DNA of 64,000 nt from Marthasterias glacialis (taxonomy: Eukaryota > Echinodermata > Asteroidea > Forcipulatida > Asteriidae): NCBI GenBank assembly GCA_911728455.2, contig OU452238.1:14230049-14294048 (forward strand), read 5' to 3'. The notes beneath the pieces are model-generated. The model did no database searches. It was not told the origin of the DNA and was given only the letters and a program-made list of their open reading frames with translations. The translations under genes and the position numbers were made by a program. The first letter of the stretch is position 1. The number at the start of each line of letters is the position of its first letter. This document shows, piece after piece, positions 22,621-34,919 of the stretch.

Positions 22621-23380
22621 TTTTAACTGCTAGCTGGTAGGACTGGTAGTGATCCAGCTATGCTGAGGTGTATTCAAGCATTCACCCTGAGTGAACAAGC
22701 CACTGATAATGCTGAGAGTGATGTAAGGGATGGAGTTGATGGTTACCCTGTCATCCAACCAGAGCGGTGAAGTACCACTGCTCACATCAGACCTGGATGA
22801 GATCTGAAGGACTACCTAATGACGACACCCACAAATTCTGCATATCGTAGACCAGGTCAAAGACGCCTTGAACGGCTTTGCCGTAATCGAGCTACCAGCA
22901 AGTGATGTTGCAAAGTTCAAGACAGAGACTTGAGGGTCCAGGACAAAGATTGAGACAACTGTTACGACAACTTAATAAGATTTATAACACAAACCTTCTT
23001 GAGTCTTCAAACTCAACTAGAGCATTTGGAGGATTTTAGAGCATTGAATCACATTTGACATTATCTACATGAAGGTACAGAGTCCTACATAATTGTTTTT
23101 AACCCTACTACTGTCTGACCATTCAGTATCATCCACTGTGGTTTTGAATGATAGATAAACTACCGTATGCCAGCCCGCACTATGATATCATGTGGTGAAT
23201 GCATCTACACAGTTAGCTCTGTGCACTCTTGTGCCACCGTGCATGTCCCATGCAGTTGAATGATTTCAAATGGTTGGTTAAACTCACAGGAAAATGGTAC
23301 AAATAGTAGGAGGGTTAATAGAGAAGATGGAGAACAAGGTGTGATGATAGTGTAAACATTCTTGTGCATGATGTCAAAAA
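22620..23380. other. Arm sequence without recognised gene (right)
   Basis: Mirror of 13,200-13,985. A short plus-strand stretch reads VDQVKDALNGFAVIELPASD with stops on both sides. Function unknown. Confidence 0.35.
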
Positions 23381-23577
23381 TTGAAAGCCCTTTTTAAAGG
23401 GAAGTTTCATGTTTATCTAGGCCGTATATCTGTTGATGTAGACTTTAGTCTAGGGTATAACTGTCAAGAGACCTTGCTAGGTTATTTTATTTTATTTTAT
23501 GCTTTGTTTTACCAAACACCGATGTGTGATGATCACTGTATATTTAATCTGATACATTTTAGAGTAGGTCCAATGTC

Positions 23578-23641
23578 ATGATTGCAAGTAAAAAATCAGC
23601 TCTTGCAGAAGCAGAAATGTCTGTGCTTAGCGTGTTCACAG
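23578..23641 (+). other. Candidate 5' exon 'MIASKKSALAEAEM' (right arm)
   Basis: Same open frame and donor (acag|gtcagt) as 12,937-13,000 on the opposite strand. The next acceptor downstream is the hairpin module at 23,796, 155 bp away, with a compatible phase. Confidence 0.25.
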
Positions 23642-23795
23642 GTCAGTGACAGCATTCTTCCTTACTTTCATTGAAAATAATATAGAAAATATCCTAAGGT
23701 AAAAACAGTTTATCTAAGCCCAACTCTTTAACTGACAGAGGATAATGTTTTTAAACTCTAAATGTTGCCAACTGTGCATTTTATTTGTGTTGCAG

Positions 23796-24185
23796 TAAGG
23801 CTTAGCATTTCCAAAGGAGACATCTACCTGTCAACAAGTAGATGTCCAAGACCAGCCTATGATGAAGGATCTGCTGCACTCTCCAGTCAGGCTGAGCATC
23901 TCCAAAGACATGTACCCATCAACAAGTAGATGTCCAAGACCAGCCTATGATAAAGGAGCTGCACTCTCCACTCAGGCTTAAAATCGCCAAAGACGTCTAC
24001 CTGTCAACAAGTAGATGTCCAAGACCAGCCTATGATAAAGGAGCTGCACTCTCCACTCAGGCTTAAAATCACCAAAGACGTCTACCCGTCAACAAGTAGA
24101 TGTCCAAGACCAGCCTATGATAAAGGAGCTGCACTCTCCACTCAGGCATAGCATCTCCAAAGACATCTACCTTCTCCAGTGAAAG
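23796..24185 (+). other. Exon-like hairpin module, ~85 bp repeats (right C)
   Basis: Bounded by tgtgttgcag and gaaag|gtgagttac. The first ~110 bp is open (LSISKGDIYLSTSRCPRPAY). The frame closes in the second repeat because 85 is not a multiple of 3. Confidence 0.45.
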
Positions 24186-24818
24186 GTGAGTTACCAAAAA
24201 GAGAATTACAATAATTTATTAACACCTGGTCCCAAATAAATCTGTCTAGTAATTGTGCAGAATGTCTATTGTTGGTCTGGTTGAAACAGAAGTTAATATC
24301 AGTCATTTACTTGCAGCATTACAATTCATTCAAAGTGTATACTTGCCAATCATTTTAGAGTTGGCAGGCTCGGTTTTTTGGGTTTTTCTGTTGGGTTCGA
24401 AAGATTTTGGGAAGGTACCTTAGGATGCTTTATGTTAAACATATCAATATATATCAATACGAATTCTTAGCTTTTGGTAATTTAATTTTTGGTATGTCAA
24501 TTGTTAGATAAGTTTCTTTCTGAGAGAGAGCTTTTTGATAATAAAGTTCAAGGCAGCAGCAATCCTCAAGAGAACCAGATGTTGACGTCCCCCCTGTATT
24601 ACTGTTTCTTATTTTGATTGCAACAATCCGAATGATTCTGATGTGCATGAGTTTCTTCAATCCTTTTGTTGCTGCTTTTAATGTTTTGCCTTTATTTATT
24701 TTTGATTGAAAGTACAGAAAAATCTGAAGTTAAAAGGAATTTAACTGAACCTAACTGTTTTACTGATGGATATTGTTTTTAAACACTATGTTTCAACTTA
24801 GTTTTGTTTGTGTTGCAG

Positions 24819-24912
24819 AAAGGCTTGCATCTCCAAACTAGACGTCTACCCATCAACAAGTAGATGTCCAAAGACTAACCTAAGATATAGGAACCGCACT
24901 CTACAGTAAAAG
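24819..24912 (+). other. Exon-like hairpin module, single repeat (right B)
   Basis: Mirror of 11,672-11,765, with ttgcag acceptor and aaaag|gtgaatt donor. Confidence 0.45.
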
Positions 24913-25090
24913 GTGAATTCCCAAAAAGAAAATTCAAGTATTAACACCTGTTCCCAAATTAAGCTCTGTAGAAATTGTGCAGAATGTCTATTGTTGGCCT
25001 GGTGTCAACGGAAGTTAGAATCAGTCATTTTCTTGGCTTCTTATTGGCACCCTCAAACAAAGATATTGACAAGATAGGGAGACTGCCATC

Positions 25091-25158
25091 ATGGTGCTAG
25101 ATAGCTCAGTTGGTTGAATGCCGGCACATTAATCCTGAGGTCAGAGGTTCAAAACCCA
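25091..25158 (+). repeat. tRNA-like sequence (right B)
   Basis: A-box tagctcagttggttgaat and B-box-like ggttcaaaaccc. No acceptor-stem pairing at the ends. Confidence 0.55.
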
Positions 25159-25516
25159 TAAATTTAAATTTTACACACCATTAAATAATTGCTAGATTAG
25201 TCTCGTTCTGAGAGAGTTCTGAGACAAAATAAAGTTCATACCAGCACCAATCCTCAAAAGAACCGTTTCAGGCATTTGACATTCCCCAGAATTACTGTTG
25301 CTCATTTTGATTGCAACATCCAAAATGATCCTTGTATGCGTAAGTTTCTTCAAACACTTTGTTTGCTGTTTTCTGGGTTGGTTTTCTTCACTTTGATTGA
25401 AAGTATAACAAAGGTCTAAAGGTAATAGCAAGTTATCTGAACCTAACTATTTTACTGATGAGTAATGTTCTTCAATGGTAATTGATGCAAATTTGTGCGG
25501 TTTGTTTGTGTTGCAG

Positions 25517-25710
25517 TCAGGGTTAGCATCTCCAAAGACATCTACCCATCAACAAGTAGATGTCCAAGACCAGCCTGTTACATAAGGTTAGCATCTCCAA
25601 AGACATCTACCCGTCAACAAATAGATGTCCAAGACCAGCTTATGACATAAGGTTAGCATCTCCAAAGACATCTACCCGTCAACAAGTAGATGTCCAAAAC
25701 CAGCTTTAAA
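25517..25710 (+). other. Exon-like hairpin module, three repeats (right B)
   Basis: The left-arm counterpart (10,747-11,067) has five repeats, so two repeats were lost or gained after the arms separated. Acceptor ttgcag is kept; no donor seen. Confidence 0.45.
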
Positions 25711-26287
25711 CCAATTTAGACTAAGATATTGGAGCACTCTTCTTTGTATGTATCTTGTTTGGAGCACCTTTAAGATGTAAAGGCAACAATAAAAGCACTA
25801 TTTTTTTAAATCAAATATTATCCCCCTCCACATAAAATCAATGTAATACTTTTTAGAGTGATGATTGATTTGAAAAACCAACAATATTTTATTGACCATG
25901 GTTTAACATTGCCCTAACTATTGGAATCTCCTGATCAGGAGATGGAGACATCTTGAGGCTCAAAAAATTCCACTCAAATACCTCCCATGCATAGATAACA
26001 AAAAAAAGAAGAAAAATATGTTTGTAGCTTGACAAAAAAGTTACTTTTCAAACTTCCTCACAGTATAATCTACTGTAATATACTTTTAATGAAGATAAAG
26101 GATAGTAAAGTACTGGTTTAAAAATCAAGTTAAAAATAAACAATGATGACTTTTCACGCTGTGAAGGAAAACTGATATCACTGGTGGAGGGGGTCCTTGC
26201 CAGTATTTAATCACCCCTGCAAGGGATTTTGCTCATTAAGTTTGTTGGCTTGCATACAATGTTGTATCTGTAAATTTGACCTTTCAG

Positions 26288-26555
26288 AGCCAGAGATGTA
26301 GCTAGCTGTTCCCTGAAGTCAAGTGCAGAGAGAATCACCTCTACTGACATCTTGCAGGCTACAGGGTATAAAGGAGAGCAACGCGTATGTAAACATCAGT
26401 ATCATCAAGACATCCAAGCAGTTCATCTAGAGGTCATGAATGATGGACAACCAAGCAGTTTGTTGTCCTCAACTGTAAGATATTCTAGATGTATTAGTTT
26501 GATGTTTTCTGTTGTTGTCGTATGGTGGGCTGTTTTTGCAGCACTATACAGTTAG
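26288..26555 (+). other. Candidate exon 'ARDVASC' (right unit B)
   Basis: Acceptor gacctttcag, then an open frame of ~89 codons beginning ARDVASCSLKSSAERITSTD and ending with a hydrophobic run (SVVVVWWAVFAALYS). The phase matches the donor of the hairpin modules (…AG|A GCC gives Arg-Ala). I recognise no family. Confidence 0.35.
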
Positions 26556-26632
26556 TATCTTGTAAATAAGTACACCATTGCAAGCAAGCACTTACGCGGT
26601 TTTTGAACTATGAATTTGGAGATCATAGAGCC

Positions 26633-27805
26633 TTGGAGGTGCGGAGATGCCATTGGTGGTGCGGAGATTCGATTGGTGGTGCGGAGATTCGATTGGTGGT
26701 GCGGAGACTCGATTGGTGGTGCGGAGACTCGATTGGTGGTGCGGAAATTCGATTGGTGGTGCGGAGATTCGATTGGTGATGCAGAGATTCGATTGGTGGT
26801 GGTGCGGAGATTCGATTGGTGGTGCGGAGATTCGATTGGTGGTGCGGAGATTCGATTGGTGGTGCGGAGATTCGATTGGTGGTGCGGAGATTCGATTGGT
26901 GGTGCGGAGATTCGATTGGTGGTGCGGAGATTCGATTGGTGGTGCGGAGATTCGATTGGTGGTGCGGAGATTCGATTGGTGGTGCGGAGATTCGATTGGT
27001 GGTGCGGAGATTCGATTGGTGGTGCGGAGATTCGATTGGTGGTGCGGAGGTTCGATTGGTGGTGCGGAGATATCGATTGGTGGTGGGGAGGTTCGATTGG
27101 TGGTGCGGGGGTACGATTGTTTGTACGGAGATTCGTTTGGTGGTGCAGAGATTCGATTGGTGGTGCGGAGATTCGATTGGCGGTGCGGAGGATCGATTGG
27201 TGGGGTGGAGATTCAATTGGTGGTGGGGAGATTCGATTGATGGTGCGGAGATTCGATTAGTGGGGCAGAGATTCAATTGGTGGTGCGGAGATTCCATTGG
27301 TGGTGCGGAGATACGATTGAGTGCGGAGATTCCTTTGGTGGTGTGGATATTCGATTTGTTTTGTGGAGATTCCATTGGTGGTGCGGAGATTCGATTTGTT
27401 TTGTGGAGATTCGATTGGTGGTGCGGAGATTCGATTGGTGAGGCGGAGATTCCATTGGTTGGTGTGGAGATTCGATTGGTTGTGTGGAGATTCGATTGGT
27501 GGTGGGGAGGTTCGATTGGTGGTGCGGAGGTTCGATTGGTGGTGCGGGGGTACGATTGTTTGTACGGAGATTCAATTGGTGGTGCAGAGATTCGATTGGT
27601 GGTGCGGAGATTCCATTGGTTGGTGTGGAGATTCCATTGGTTGTGTGGAGATTCGATTGGTGTACGGAGATTCGATTGGTGGTGGGGAGATTCGATTGGT
27701 TGTGCGGAGATTCGATTGGTGGTGCGCAGATTCGATAGGTGGGGCGTAGATTCAATTGGTTGGGCGGCGATTTATTTGGTGGTGTGGAGATTTGATTGGT
27801 GGGTG
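26633..27805. repeat. 20 bp minisatellite, long array (right unit B)
   Basis: Reverse complement of the left array: ggtgcggagattcgattggt units, ~58 copies. The first ~400 bp is nearly uniform and the rest is variant-rich. Long open frames here (up to 333 codons) are artefacts of the repeat. Confidence 0.97.
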
Positions 27806-28375
27806 AAATGGCTCTGACGATCTGGAAAGCGTGTGGGGCTGGTACCCTGAGACCTGCTCATGGTGGCCCTGCTTTAGACTTACCTTACCAGGATGATATT
27901 GGCAAAATACTGATAAAACTGATTAAAATAAATTGCTTGCAATTGGTGTACTTCTAAAATATTTGTTATTTTTAATTACAAGATTATGTTCCTTTTTGAA
28001 ATGACTGTTAATCAATTACTTCAGAATCAAATCAAGAACTGCATATTCTGAATTACTATTTGTGATGTTAAACTTTATCAGTTGTATATACTGTTATTTT
28101 GATGTGGTAGTTTTTGCCCTTAAAGTATACATTGTGTCTACTTCACTCTACTTACCTGTAGATCCACTACTTATGCATACTTCCCTACCCACAGGTACAA
28201 TATCGCTAAGATTTACACACAATAGCGCCCCCACTAATCTATCCAGAATGCTCCTCGGCACATGAGTGCCACGTTGTCTTCCTCTTTTTCTTAACTGTAA
28301 TACTAACTGTTTTGCTGATGGATATTGTTTTTAAACACTAAATGTTTCAACTTGTGCAATTTGTTTGTGTTGCAG

Positions 28376-28469
28376 AAAGGCTTAACATCTCCAAACTAGA
28401 CGTCTACCCATCAACAAGTAGATGTCCAAGACTAACCTAAGATATAGGAACCGCACTCTACAGTAAAAG
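28376..28469 (+). other. Exon-like hairpin module, single repeat (right A)
   Basis: Mirror of 7,496-7,589: tgtgttgcag acceptor, donor aaaag|gtgagttcc. Confidence 0.45.
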
Positions 28470-28646
28470 GTGAGTTCCGAAAAAAAAGACAAATATTAAC
28501 ACCTGGTCCCAAATTAAGCTTTCTAGAAATTGTGCAGAATGTCTATTGTTGGCCTGGTGTCAACGGAAGTTAGAATCAGTCATTTTCTTGGCTTCTTATT
28601 GGCACCCTCAAACAAAGATATTGACAAGATAGGGAGACTGCTATCA

Positions 28647-28714
28647 TAGTGCTAGATAGCTCAGTTGGTTGAGTGCCGGCACGTTAATCCGGAGGTTGCA
28701 GGTTCAGAACCCGT
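28647..28714 (+). repeat. tRNA-like sequence (right A)
   Basis: Mirror of 7,254-7,320 with A-box tagctcagttggttgagt and B-box ggttcagaaccc. Confidence 0.6.
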
Positions 28715-29316
28715 TATAGTCAATTTGTCTTTGTTCACCAAAAAATTGTATTAAGCTGACCCAGTCAGTTTGTTTCCCATGTCGTGTATCATTTGATGAT
28801 TTCTTGTAGCATTTAAAATTTATTCAAGTATGTCTGTATGTTTGGCAATCATTTTAGAGTTGACAGGCTGGGTGGTGGTTTAATTTTGGTTAGATTTGAA
28901 AGATTTTGGGAATGTATCTACACGTACACACAAGTATCAAGACGGATTCCTAACTTTTAGTAACTTAAATTTTACATGCCATTAAATAATTGCTAGAGTA
29001 GTTTCATTCTGAGAGAGCTCACTAAAAATAAAGTTTATATCAGCACCAATCCTCAAGGGAACTGTTTCAGTCGTTTGCGTCCCCCAGAATTACAGTTGCT
29101 TGTTTTGATTGCAACATCCATGATCCTTGTATGCGTAAGTTTCTTCAAATAGTTTGTTTGCAGTTTTAATTTCTGGGTTTGTTTTCTTCACTTCAATTGA
29201 AAGTATAAGAAAGTCCTAAAGGTAATAGCAAGTTATCTGAACCTAACTATTTTACTGATGAGTAATGTTTTTCAATGGTAATTGATGCAAATTTTTGCGG
29301 TTTGTTTGTGTTGCAG

Positions 29317-29607
29317 TCAGGGTTAGCATCTCCAAAGACATCTACCCGTCAACAAGTAGATGTCCAAGACCAGCTTATGACATAAGGTTAGCATCTCCAA
29401 AGACATCTACCCGTCAACAAGTAGATGTCCAAGACCAGCTTATGACATAAGGTCATCAGCATCTCCAAAGACATCTACCCGTCAACAAGTAGATGTCCAA
29501 GACCAACTTATATGACATAAGGTTAGCATCTCCAAAGACATCTACCCATCAACAAGTAGATGTCCAAGACCAGCCTATGATCAAGGAGCTGCAATCTCCA
29601 GTAAAAG
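29317..29607 (+). other. Exon-like hairpin module, four repeats (right A)
   Basis: Mirror of 6,355-6,645: same four repeats, ttgcag acceptor and aaaag|gtgaattt donor. The opening frame reads RVSISKDIYPSTSRCPRPAY. Confidence 0.5.
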
Positions 29608-30691
29608 GTGAATTTCCAAAAAGTATAATTTGAATATTTTTCCCTGGTCCCAAATGGTCCCTGGTCTGTAATAACTGTGCAGAATGCACATAGGTGTATG
29701 GGGACTCTTTGGTTAAGAGGGGCATAGAGGGGTTGGTTTGCCTGAAATTTTACACAGTTAAAAACTTCAAGTTTATATCAATTTCTAAAAGAAAAATGTT
29801 TATTTTTTCTTCTTGCTTTGCATGAACTTCCCCCACTGTTATGACAAAAATGTAGGGGCGGGGCGATGTTGTTGCAATTTGTTTTTATTGCAGAAAGGCT
29901 TATCAACTCCAAAGACATCTACTCATTAACAAGTAAAATATTCAAGATTTAGGAGCTGCACTCTTTGTATGTATCTTGTAGAAAAGAAAAAAATGTAAAA
30001 TATGTAATAATAATTTTGGGGAAATCATTTGAACCTTTAAAAATTAAAACCAACTACTTGTATTCATACAAATTTTGACGCTTCAGAAGCTCCTTCAAGC
30101 AAAACCAGGTGCACAAAAAGTGAGGTACCAGTTTAAACACAACAGAAAATGTAAAAGTTGAACATTAGAGCACCTTTAAGATGTAAAGGCAAGAATAAAA
30201 ACACCTTTTTTTATTAAAATATTTTCCCCTCCTTTTCCAACAGCTTTCAAAAGGTGCATAAAATCAATGTAGTACTTTTTAGAGTGATGATTGATTTGAA
30301 AAACCAACATTTTATTGACCATGGTTTAACATTGCCCTAACTATTGGAATCTCCTGATCAGGAGATGGAGACATCTTGAAGCTCAAAATAATCCACTCTA
30401 ATACCTCTCCTGCATAGATAATAAAACAAGAAGAAAAAACCTTTTTTAGCTTAAAAAAAGTTACTCCTCAAACTCTTGCAGTATAATCTACTATAGTATA
30501 CTTTTTAACGAAGACAAAGGATAGTAAAGTACTTGTTTAAAAATCAAGTTAAAAATAAACAATAATGACTTTTCACACTGTGAAGGAAAACTGACATCAC
30601 TGATGGAGGGGGTCCTTGCCAGTTTTTAATCATCCCTGCAAGGGATTGTTGGCTTGCATACAATTTTGTATCTGTAAATTTGACTTTTTAG

Positions 30692-30850
30692 AGCCAGAGA
30701 TGTAGCTAGCTGTTCCCTGAAGTCAAGTGCAGAGAGAATCACCTCTACTGACATCTTGCAGGCTACAGGGTATTAAGGAGAGCAACGCGTATGTAAACAT
30801 CAGTATCATCAAGACATCCAAGCAGTTCATCTAGAGGTCATGAAGGTTTG
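30692..30850 (+). pseudogene. Candidate exon 'ARDVASC', broken copy (right unit A)
   Basis: Same sequence as the other three copies, but gggtataaag has become gggtattaag, giving an in-frame TAA after ILQATGY. The acceptor also reads tttttagag instead of ttttcagag. Confidence 0.4.
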
Positions 30851-31021
30851 TTGTCTTCAACTGTAAGATATTCTAGATGTGTTGATTTAATGTTTTCTGT
30901 TGTCGTCGTATAGTGGGCTGTTTTTGCAGCACTATACAGTTAACATCTTGTAAATAAGTACACCATTGCAAGCAAGCACATACGCGTTTTTTGAACTATG
31001 AATTTGGAGATCATAGAGCCT

Positions 31022-31190
31022 TGGAGGTGCGGAGATGCCATTGGTGGTGCGGAGATTCGATTGGTGGTGCGGAGATTCGATTGGTGGTGCCTAGACTCGA
31101 TTGGTGGTGCGGAGATTCGATTGGTAGGGCGGAGATTCGATTGGTAGTGCGGAGATTCGATTGGAAGTGCGGGGATTCGATTCGGAATCA
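31022..31190. repeat. 20 bp minisatellite, short array (right unit A)
   Basis: Mirror of 4,780-4,940, about eight copies of ggtgcggagattcgattggt with variants such as tagggcggag. Confidence 0.95.
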
Positions 31191-31199
31191 ATGGAGGTA

Positions 31200-31580
31200 A
31201 ACACGGGAAATTCCGAAATATTAAAGGGACCTGGACACTTGCACGTGGCATGTGGGGTCCTACTGCCGGCCAGGGTGATAGCTGGATGTTGATCTTAAAG
31301 GTGCATCAGGCTGCTCTACCGGGGGAGCATGGTTCTGGTGTGATCACAAATGGTTGGCAAACGGCAGTAGTCCCTAGTCTTGGCCGTGGGGCTAGTGGAC
31401 CGCGTTAGTATGGTAGGGGACTGCCTTGGGGTTCGCCTTGGGGTGGCGGACCGGACCCTGCCGAAAGGTGGGTGTAATGGCTCTGACGATCTTGAAAGCG
31501 TGTGGGGCTGGTATCCTGGGACCTGCTCGTGGTGGCCCTGCTTTAGACTAACCTTACCAGGATGATATTGGCAAAATACT
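31200..31580. other. GC-richer conserved block of the unit (right A)
   Basis: Mirror of 4,400-4,740. Contains ccgggggagcatggttctgg and tgccgaaaggtgggtgtaat. Part of it (gccggcagggtgatagctgg side) is conserved even in the diverged copy at 44.0 kb, which makes it the most constrained part of the unit outside the arrays. Role unknown. Confidence 0.45.
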
Positions 31581-32105
31581 GATAAAACTGATTGAATTAA
31601 AATGCTTGCAATGGTGTACTTATATTTGATATTTGTTATTTTTAATTAAAAGATTATGTGTTCCTTTTTGAAATGAATGTTAATCAATCACGTCAGATTC
31701 AAATCAAGAACTGCATATTATGAATTACTATTTGTGATGTTAAACTTTATGATTGGTATATACAGTTATTTTGATGTGGTAGTTTTTGCCGGTAAATTAT
31801 ACATTGTGTCTACGTCACTCTACTTACCTGTAGAGCTACTACTCATGTATACTTCCCTACCCACAGGTACAATAATGCTAAGATTTACACACAATAGTGC
31901 TTCCTGCTGATCTATTCACAATGCCTCTCTCTGCATGAGTGCCACGTTGTCTTCTTCTTTTTCTTACCGCAAGTTATGGCACACACTTTTCCGCCAGCTC
32001 CGTTGGTTGCGTGCTTTACACCATTATTGAGGAAGATTTCTTGTTAACATTTAAAAAAAAAAAAAAAAATGATACTACAGTATTGTCCAGTATATTCTTA
32101 TGGTG

Positions 32106-32780
32106 AAACGATCGGCAAGGAATGAGTCTGTCTGTAACGGGGGAAATGTCCTCCCCTCGGGACGAGCCAATTCCTCAGGGGACTGTACCGATGACACTAT
32201 CCTGCCACTGCATCAGCCTCACTCGGCACTCCAGGCTGCAAGAGGCCATGAGTGCTGGCAGTTCCATTGGTTGGAATGGAGACACTAAGCAGTCTTTGGT
32301 CCCGACCAGTGTATTAGAAGGAACAGGCCAACAACAACAAGGGAGTCGTCCTGGTAAGTATAAAACCAGAAATCCTCTCATGCCAGGACGACTTACCTCA
32401 AAGAAGAGCAGAGGGACAAACACGACCTGTTTCTGGGCCCTGTTTACACCCACCATGAACACTGCTTAACAACCGTTTCCTCCCAGCTCCATGGTACTCA
32501 CCACTAGGGCTTAGGGATGGGTCCCAGTTTGGGCAGGCAGGCCGTGAAACACTCGCTCAAACTGCCGGGTGTACGTGCTGTTCACTAGTCAGAGTGGGGC
32601 TCTGACGATGTTGGGCATGACTCACTCGTCTGGACCACCATTGATGTTGGATTTGTCCTCAGCATCGGGTGTTCTTAGGCCAATAGTGTCCTCTGAAATG
32701 TCGTCAGACTCGACCTGTGGCTTCCTGTAAAATGATAGGACAAGCCACTGTCCCTGCCGCCGCTCTTCCTCCAGTTCGGA
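32106..32780. repeat. Direct repeat 1 of the retroelement-like zone (right arm)
   Basis: Similar to 34,920-35,480 (agtctttggtcccgacc, ctgccactgcatcagcc, gacgatgttgggcatgact in the same order). A 115-codon plus-strand frame (MSLSVTGEMSSPRDEPIPQG…) lies inside, without a recognised domain. Confidence 0.5.
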
Positions 32781-32934
32781 GAGTTTGACCAGCGAATCAC
32801 ACAGGGGCAACAAACATTGTCCCAATGACTTTGTTTACAGGCTGTTCATTCGATCTCCTTGCTAAGGGCCATGGCAAATTGCCGACACCCAGGCTGGGTT
32901 CCAGGACAAACAAACCTTATTCACCGGGTTTGAA

Positions 32935-33700
32935 TCCCACCCAAGTAATATGCCTGTGGATTTTTTTCACAGGACTCGGGGGGTGGGGGGGTGGAGTACT
33001 GAGTAGCAAGTAGGGAACACACGACCCGTTTCTGGGCCTTGTTAAACCCACCATGAACACTGCTCAACAACCATTTCATCCCAGCTCCATGGTACTCACC
33101 ATCTGATCAGAATTGTCCTCAGACTCGACCTGTGGCGGCTCCTGTAAAATAATAGGACAAGCCATTGTCCCTGCCGCCGCTCTTCCTCCAGTTCAGAGAG
33201 TTTGGCCGGAGAATCATGCAGGGGCAACAAACATAGTTCCAATGACTTTTTCAAGGGCCGACTGTTTACAGGCTGTTCATTCGATATCCTTCGATAATGG
33301 CCATGGCATATTGCAGACACCCAGGCTGGGTTCAAGAACAATCAAACCTAACTCACCGGGTTCGAATCCCACCCGAATAATGTGTCTGTGGATTCTTTTA
33401 TCACTGGACTCGGGGGGAAAGTGTTGAGTATACAGTGCTTAACAGGCATCAATATAAGGGTAAAACATCAATCATTTTTCTATCCCAGATGGAAACTCAA
33501 CATCTATTATAATCGTTGCAGTACCCTCTGCTAAAGTATAGAATTCGAACTGCATCTAGCTACCCGGCAAGATCGTGGTTTGAATCCCACCCGAGTAGTA
33601 TGGATGTGAATTTTTTCACAGGACTCGGGGATAGTACTGAGTATACAGTGCTTAACACCCACATCAATGTATGGGTAAAACACAAATAATATTTGTCCTC
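32935..33700 (+). repeat. Three SINE fragments (right arm)
   Basis: B-box segments gggtttgaatcccaccc (32,938), gggttcgaatcccaccc (33,358) and gtttgaatcccacccgag (33,579) each precede the family tail with tgagtatacagtgcttaac or a short version of it. They mirror 2,270-3,040. Confidence 0.6.
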
Positions 33701-34051
33701 GGCCCCCTGGTCTCTATCTTGACCACACTGCATTACTCAAAACCTACAGAATTTGCCAATCGCATGTAGCCGTGCTCCAGCATCCCCTCCCACACTGAGC
33801 ATTTACCTGTCCAGGTCATTCTTGGATTTGGGGTGATCCCCCTCAATGGAGGGAGAGCCCCTCGGATCTGACCGCTGTGTTGGATCCACACAGCTGGGGC
33901 TTGCTCATCCATCAGTGTCAACTCGTCCTTCCTGCTCAATCACAGGGGTCAACTTGTCCCTCTCGTACCTCAACAGATGACAATGATGAAGTGATTGCAG
34001 ATGCAGTGGTCATCTATAGCTGAGACAGAGCTGCACCTGGTACAATAGGAT

Positions 34052-34561
34052 ATGGTTCAGGTTTTGCAAATGCCATCCCCCGGGTATCCCGCCCCCCTAG
34101 AATGCAAAAATTCCAGATGTAAAGTGAGTTCAGGATCGGAGGCGGCAACATACAAGTTTTTCCCGTGTTGCTGCTTGACCAGATGTTGCATGGAATGTGA
34201 ATGTCAACACAAGGTGAGACAAAGTGGAAAACATTCAAGAGACATGAGCTCTCTTATACTTGTTTTTCCACAGCGGAATTTGAGCAGTTTTTCCACAGCA
34301 CCAAATGTTCCAGATAAACTGGCAGCCAATGGCTTTTCTGCTTGCTTGAACTTGGCTTACCGGACTAGAGGTCAATTTGAGGATGTTCTGAAAAAGGCCA
34401 ATGAGGCGGCCTTTTTTTGTGATTCGTTCATTGTCCTTCCTCCTTTTCCTCAAGAAAAAATCGAGCTTTGGACTGTGAAGAACATTCATTTGTCCCGGCT
34501 GAATCTCCTGTCTGCAGTGTTTCACTGCCTGAACCAGGGATTACGTGCGGTACTCAATTAG
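34052..34561 (+). pseudogene. Unknown 169-codon frame in the retroelement-like zone
   Basis: Open frame starting MVQVLQMPSPGYPAPLECKN; Cys-rich early segment (FFPCCCLTRCCMECECQ), then RGQFEDVLKKANEA and a more regular C-terminal half. The left-arm equivalent is split by a frameshift. Upstream and same strand as the DIRS-like relic, so possibly a gag region. No domain recognised. Confidence 0.3.
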
Positions 34562-34919
34562 TTCAAACATGTCTCTACACTGGCAACTACATCCCATAGA
34601 GGGATGCACTGTTCCTTACATTGGAAAGAGCTCACAAATGCATTGAAACATTACCACTGAAGGGCTTGGACCATTACGCTGGTAAATTTCAAGAATCAAT
34701 GGAAGCCAGAGAACAACGACTGAGGCAACTGATAAGGAGGAATCTATTAAAAAGAAGTCTTCACAGTGACCAGAACTAAACGGGCTCGGAAATCCACGGC
34801 TAAACCTACGTTCCGGATTCCCTGACATCAGCCATTTTAAGATACCTGTGGTAGTTTTTGGGACCGTGCTGCTAACGGGGATGGGTCACACACTCAAACC
34901 CAACCTTTAACTGGCAACA

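Noticed and set aside
23796-24185. CRISPR-like look of regularly spaced hairpin repeats
   Set aside because: The whole 65 or 85 bp unit is repeated, so there are no unique spacers. The setting is an animal genome with no cas genes.
26816-27817. 333-codon open frame of LVVRRFDWWCGDSIGGAEIR repeats, and similar long frames on both strands of the 20 bp arrays
   Set aside because: A 20 bp repeat without stops gives the same peptide in three frames. No splice or start context, and all frames are equally open.
28647-28714. Functional tRNA gene
   Set aside because: A and B boxes are present, but the ends do not pair as an acceptor stem and the copies sit inside repeated units.
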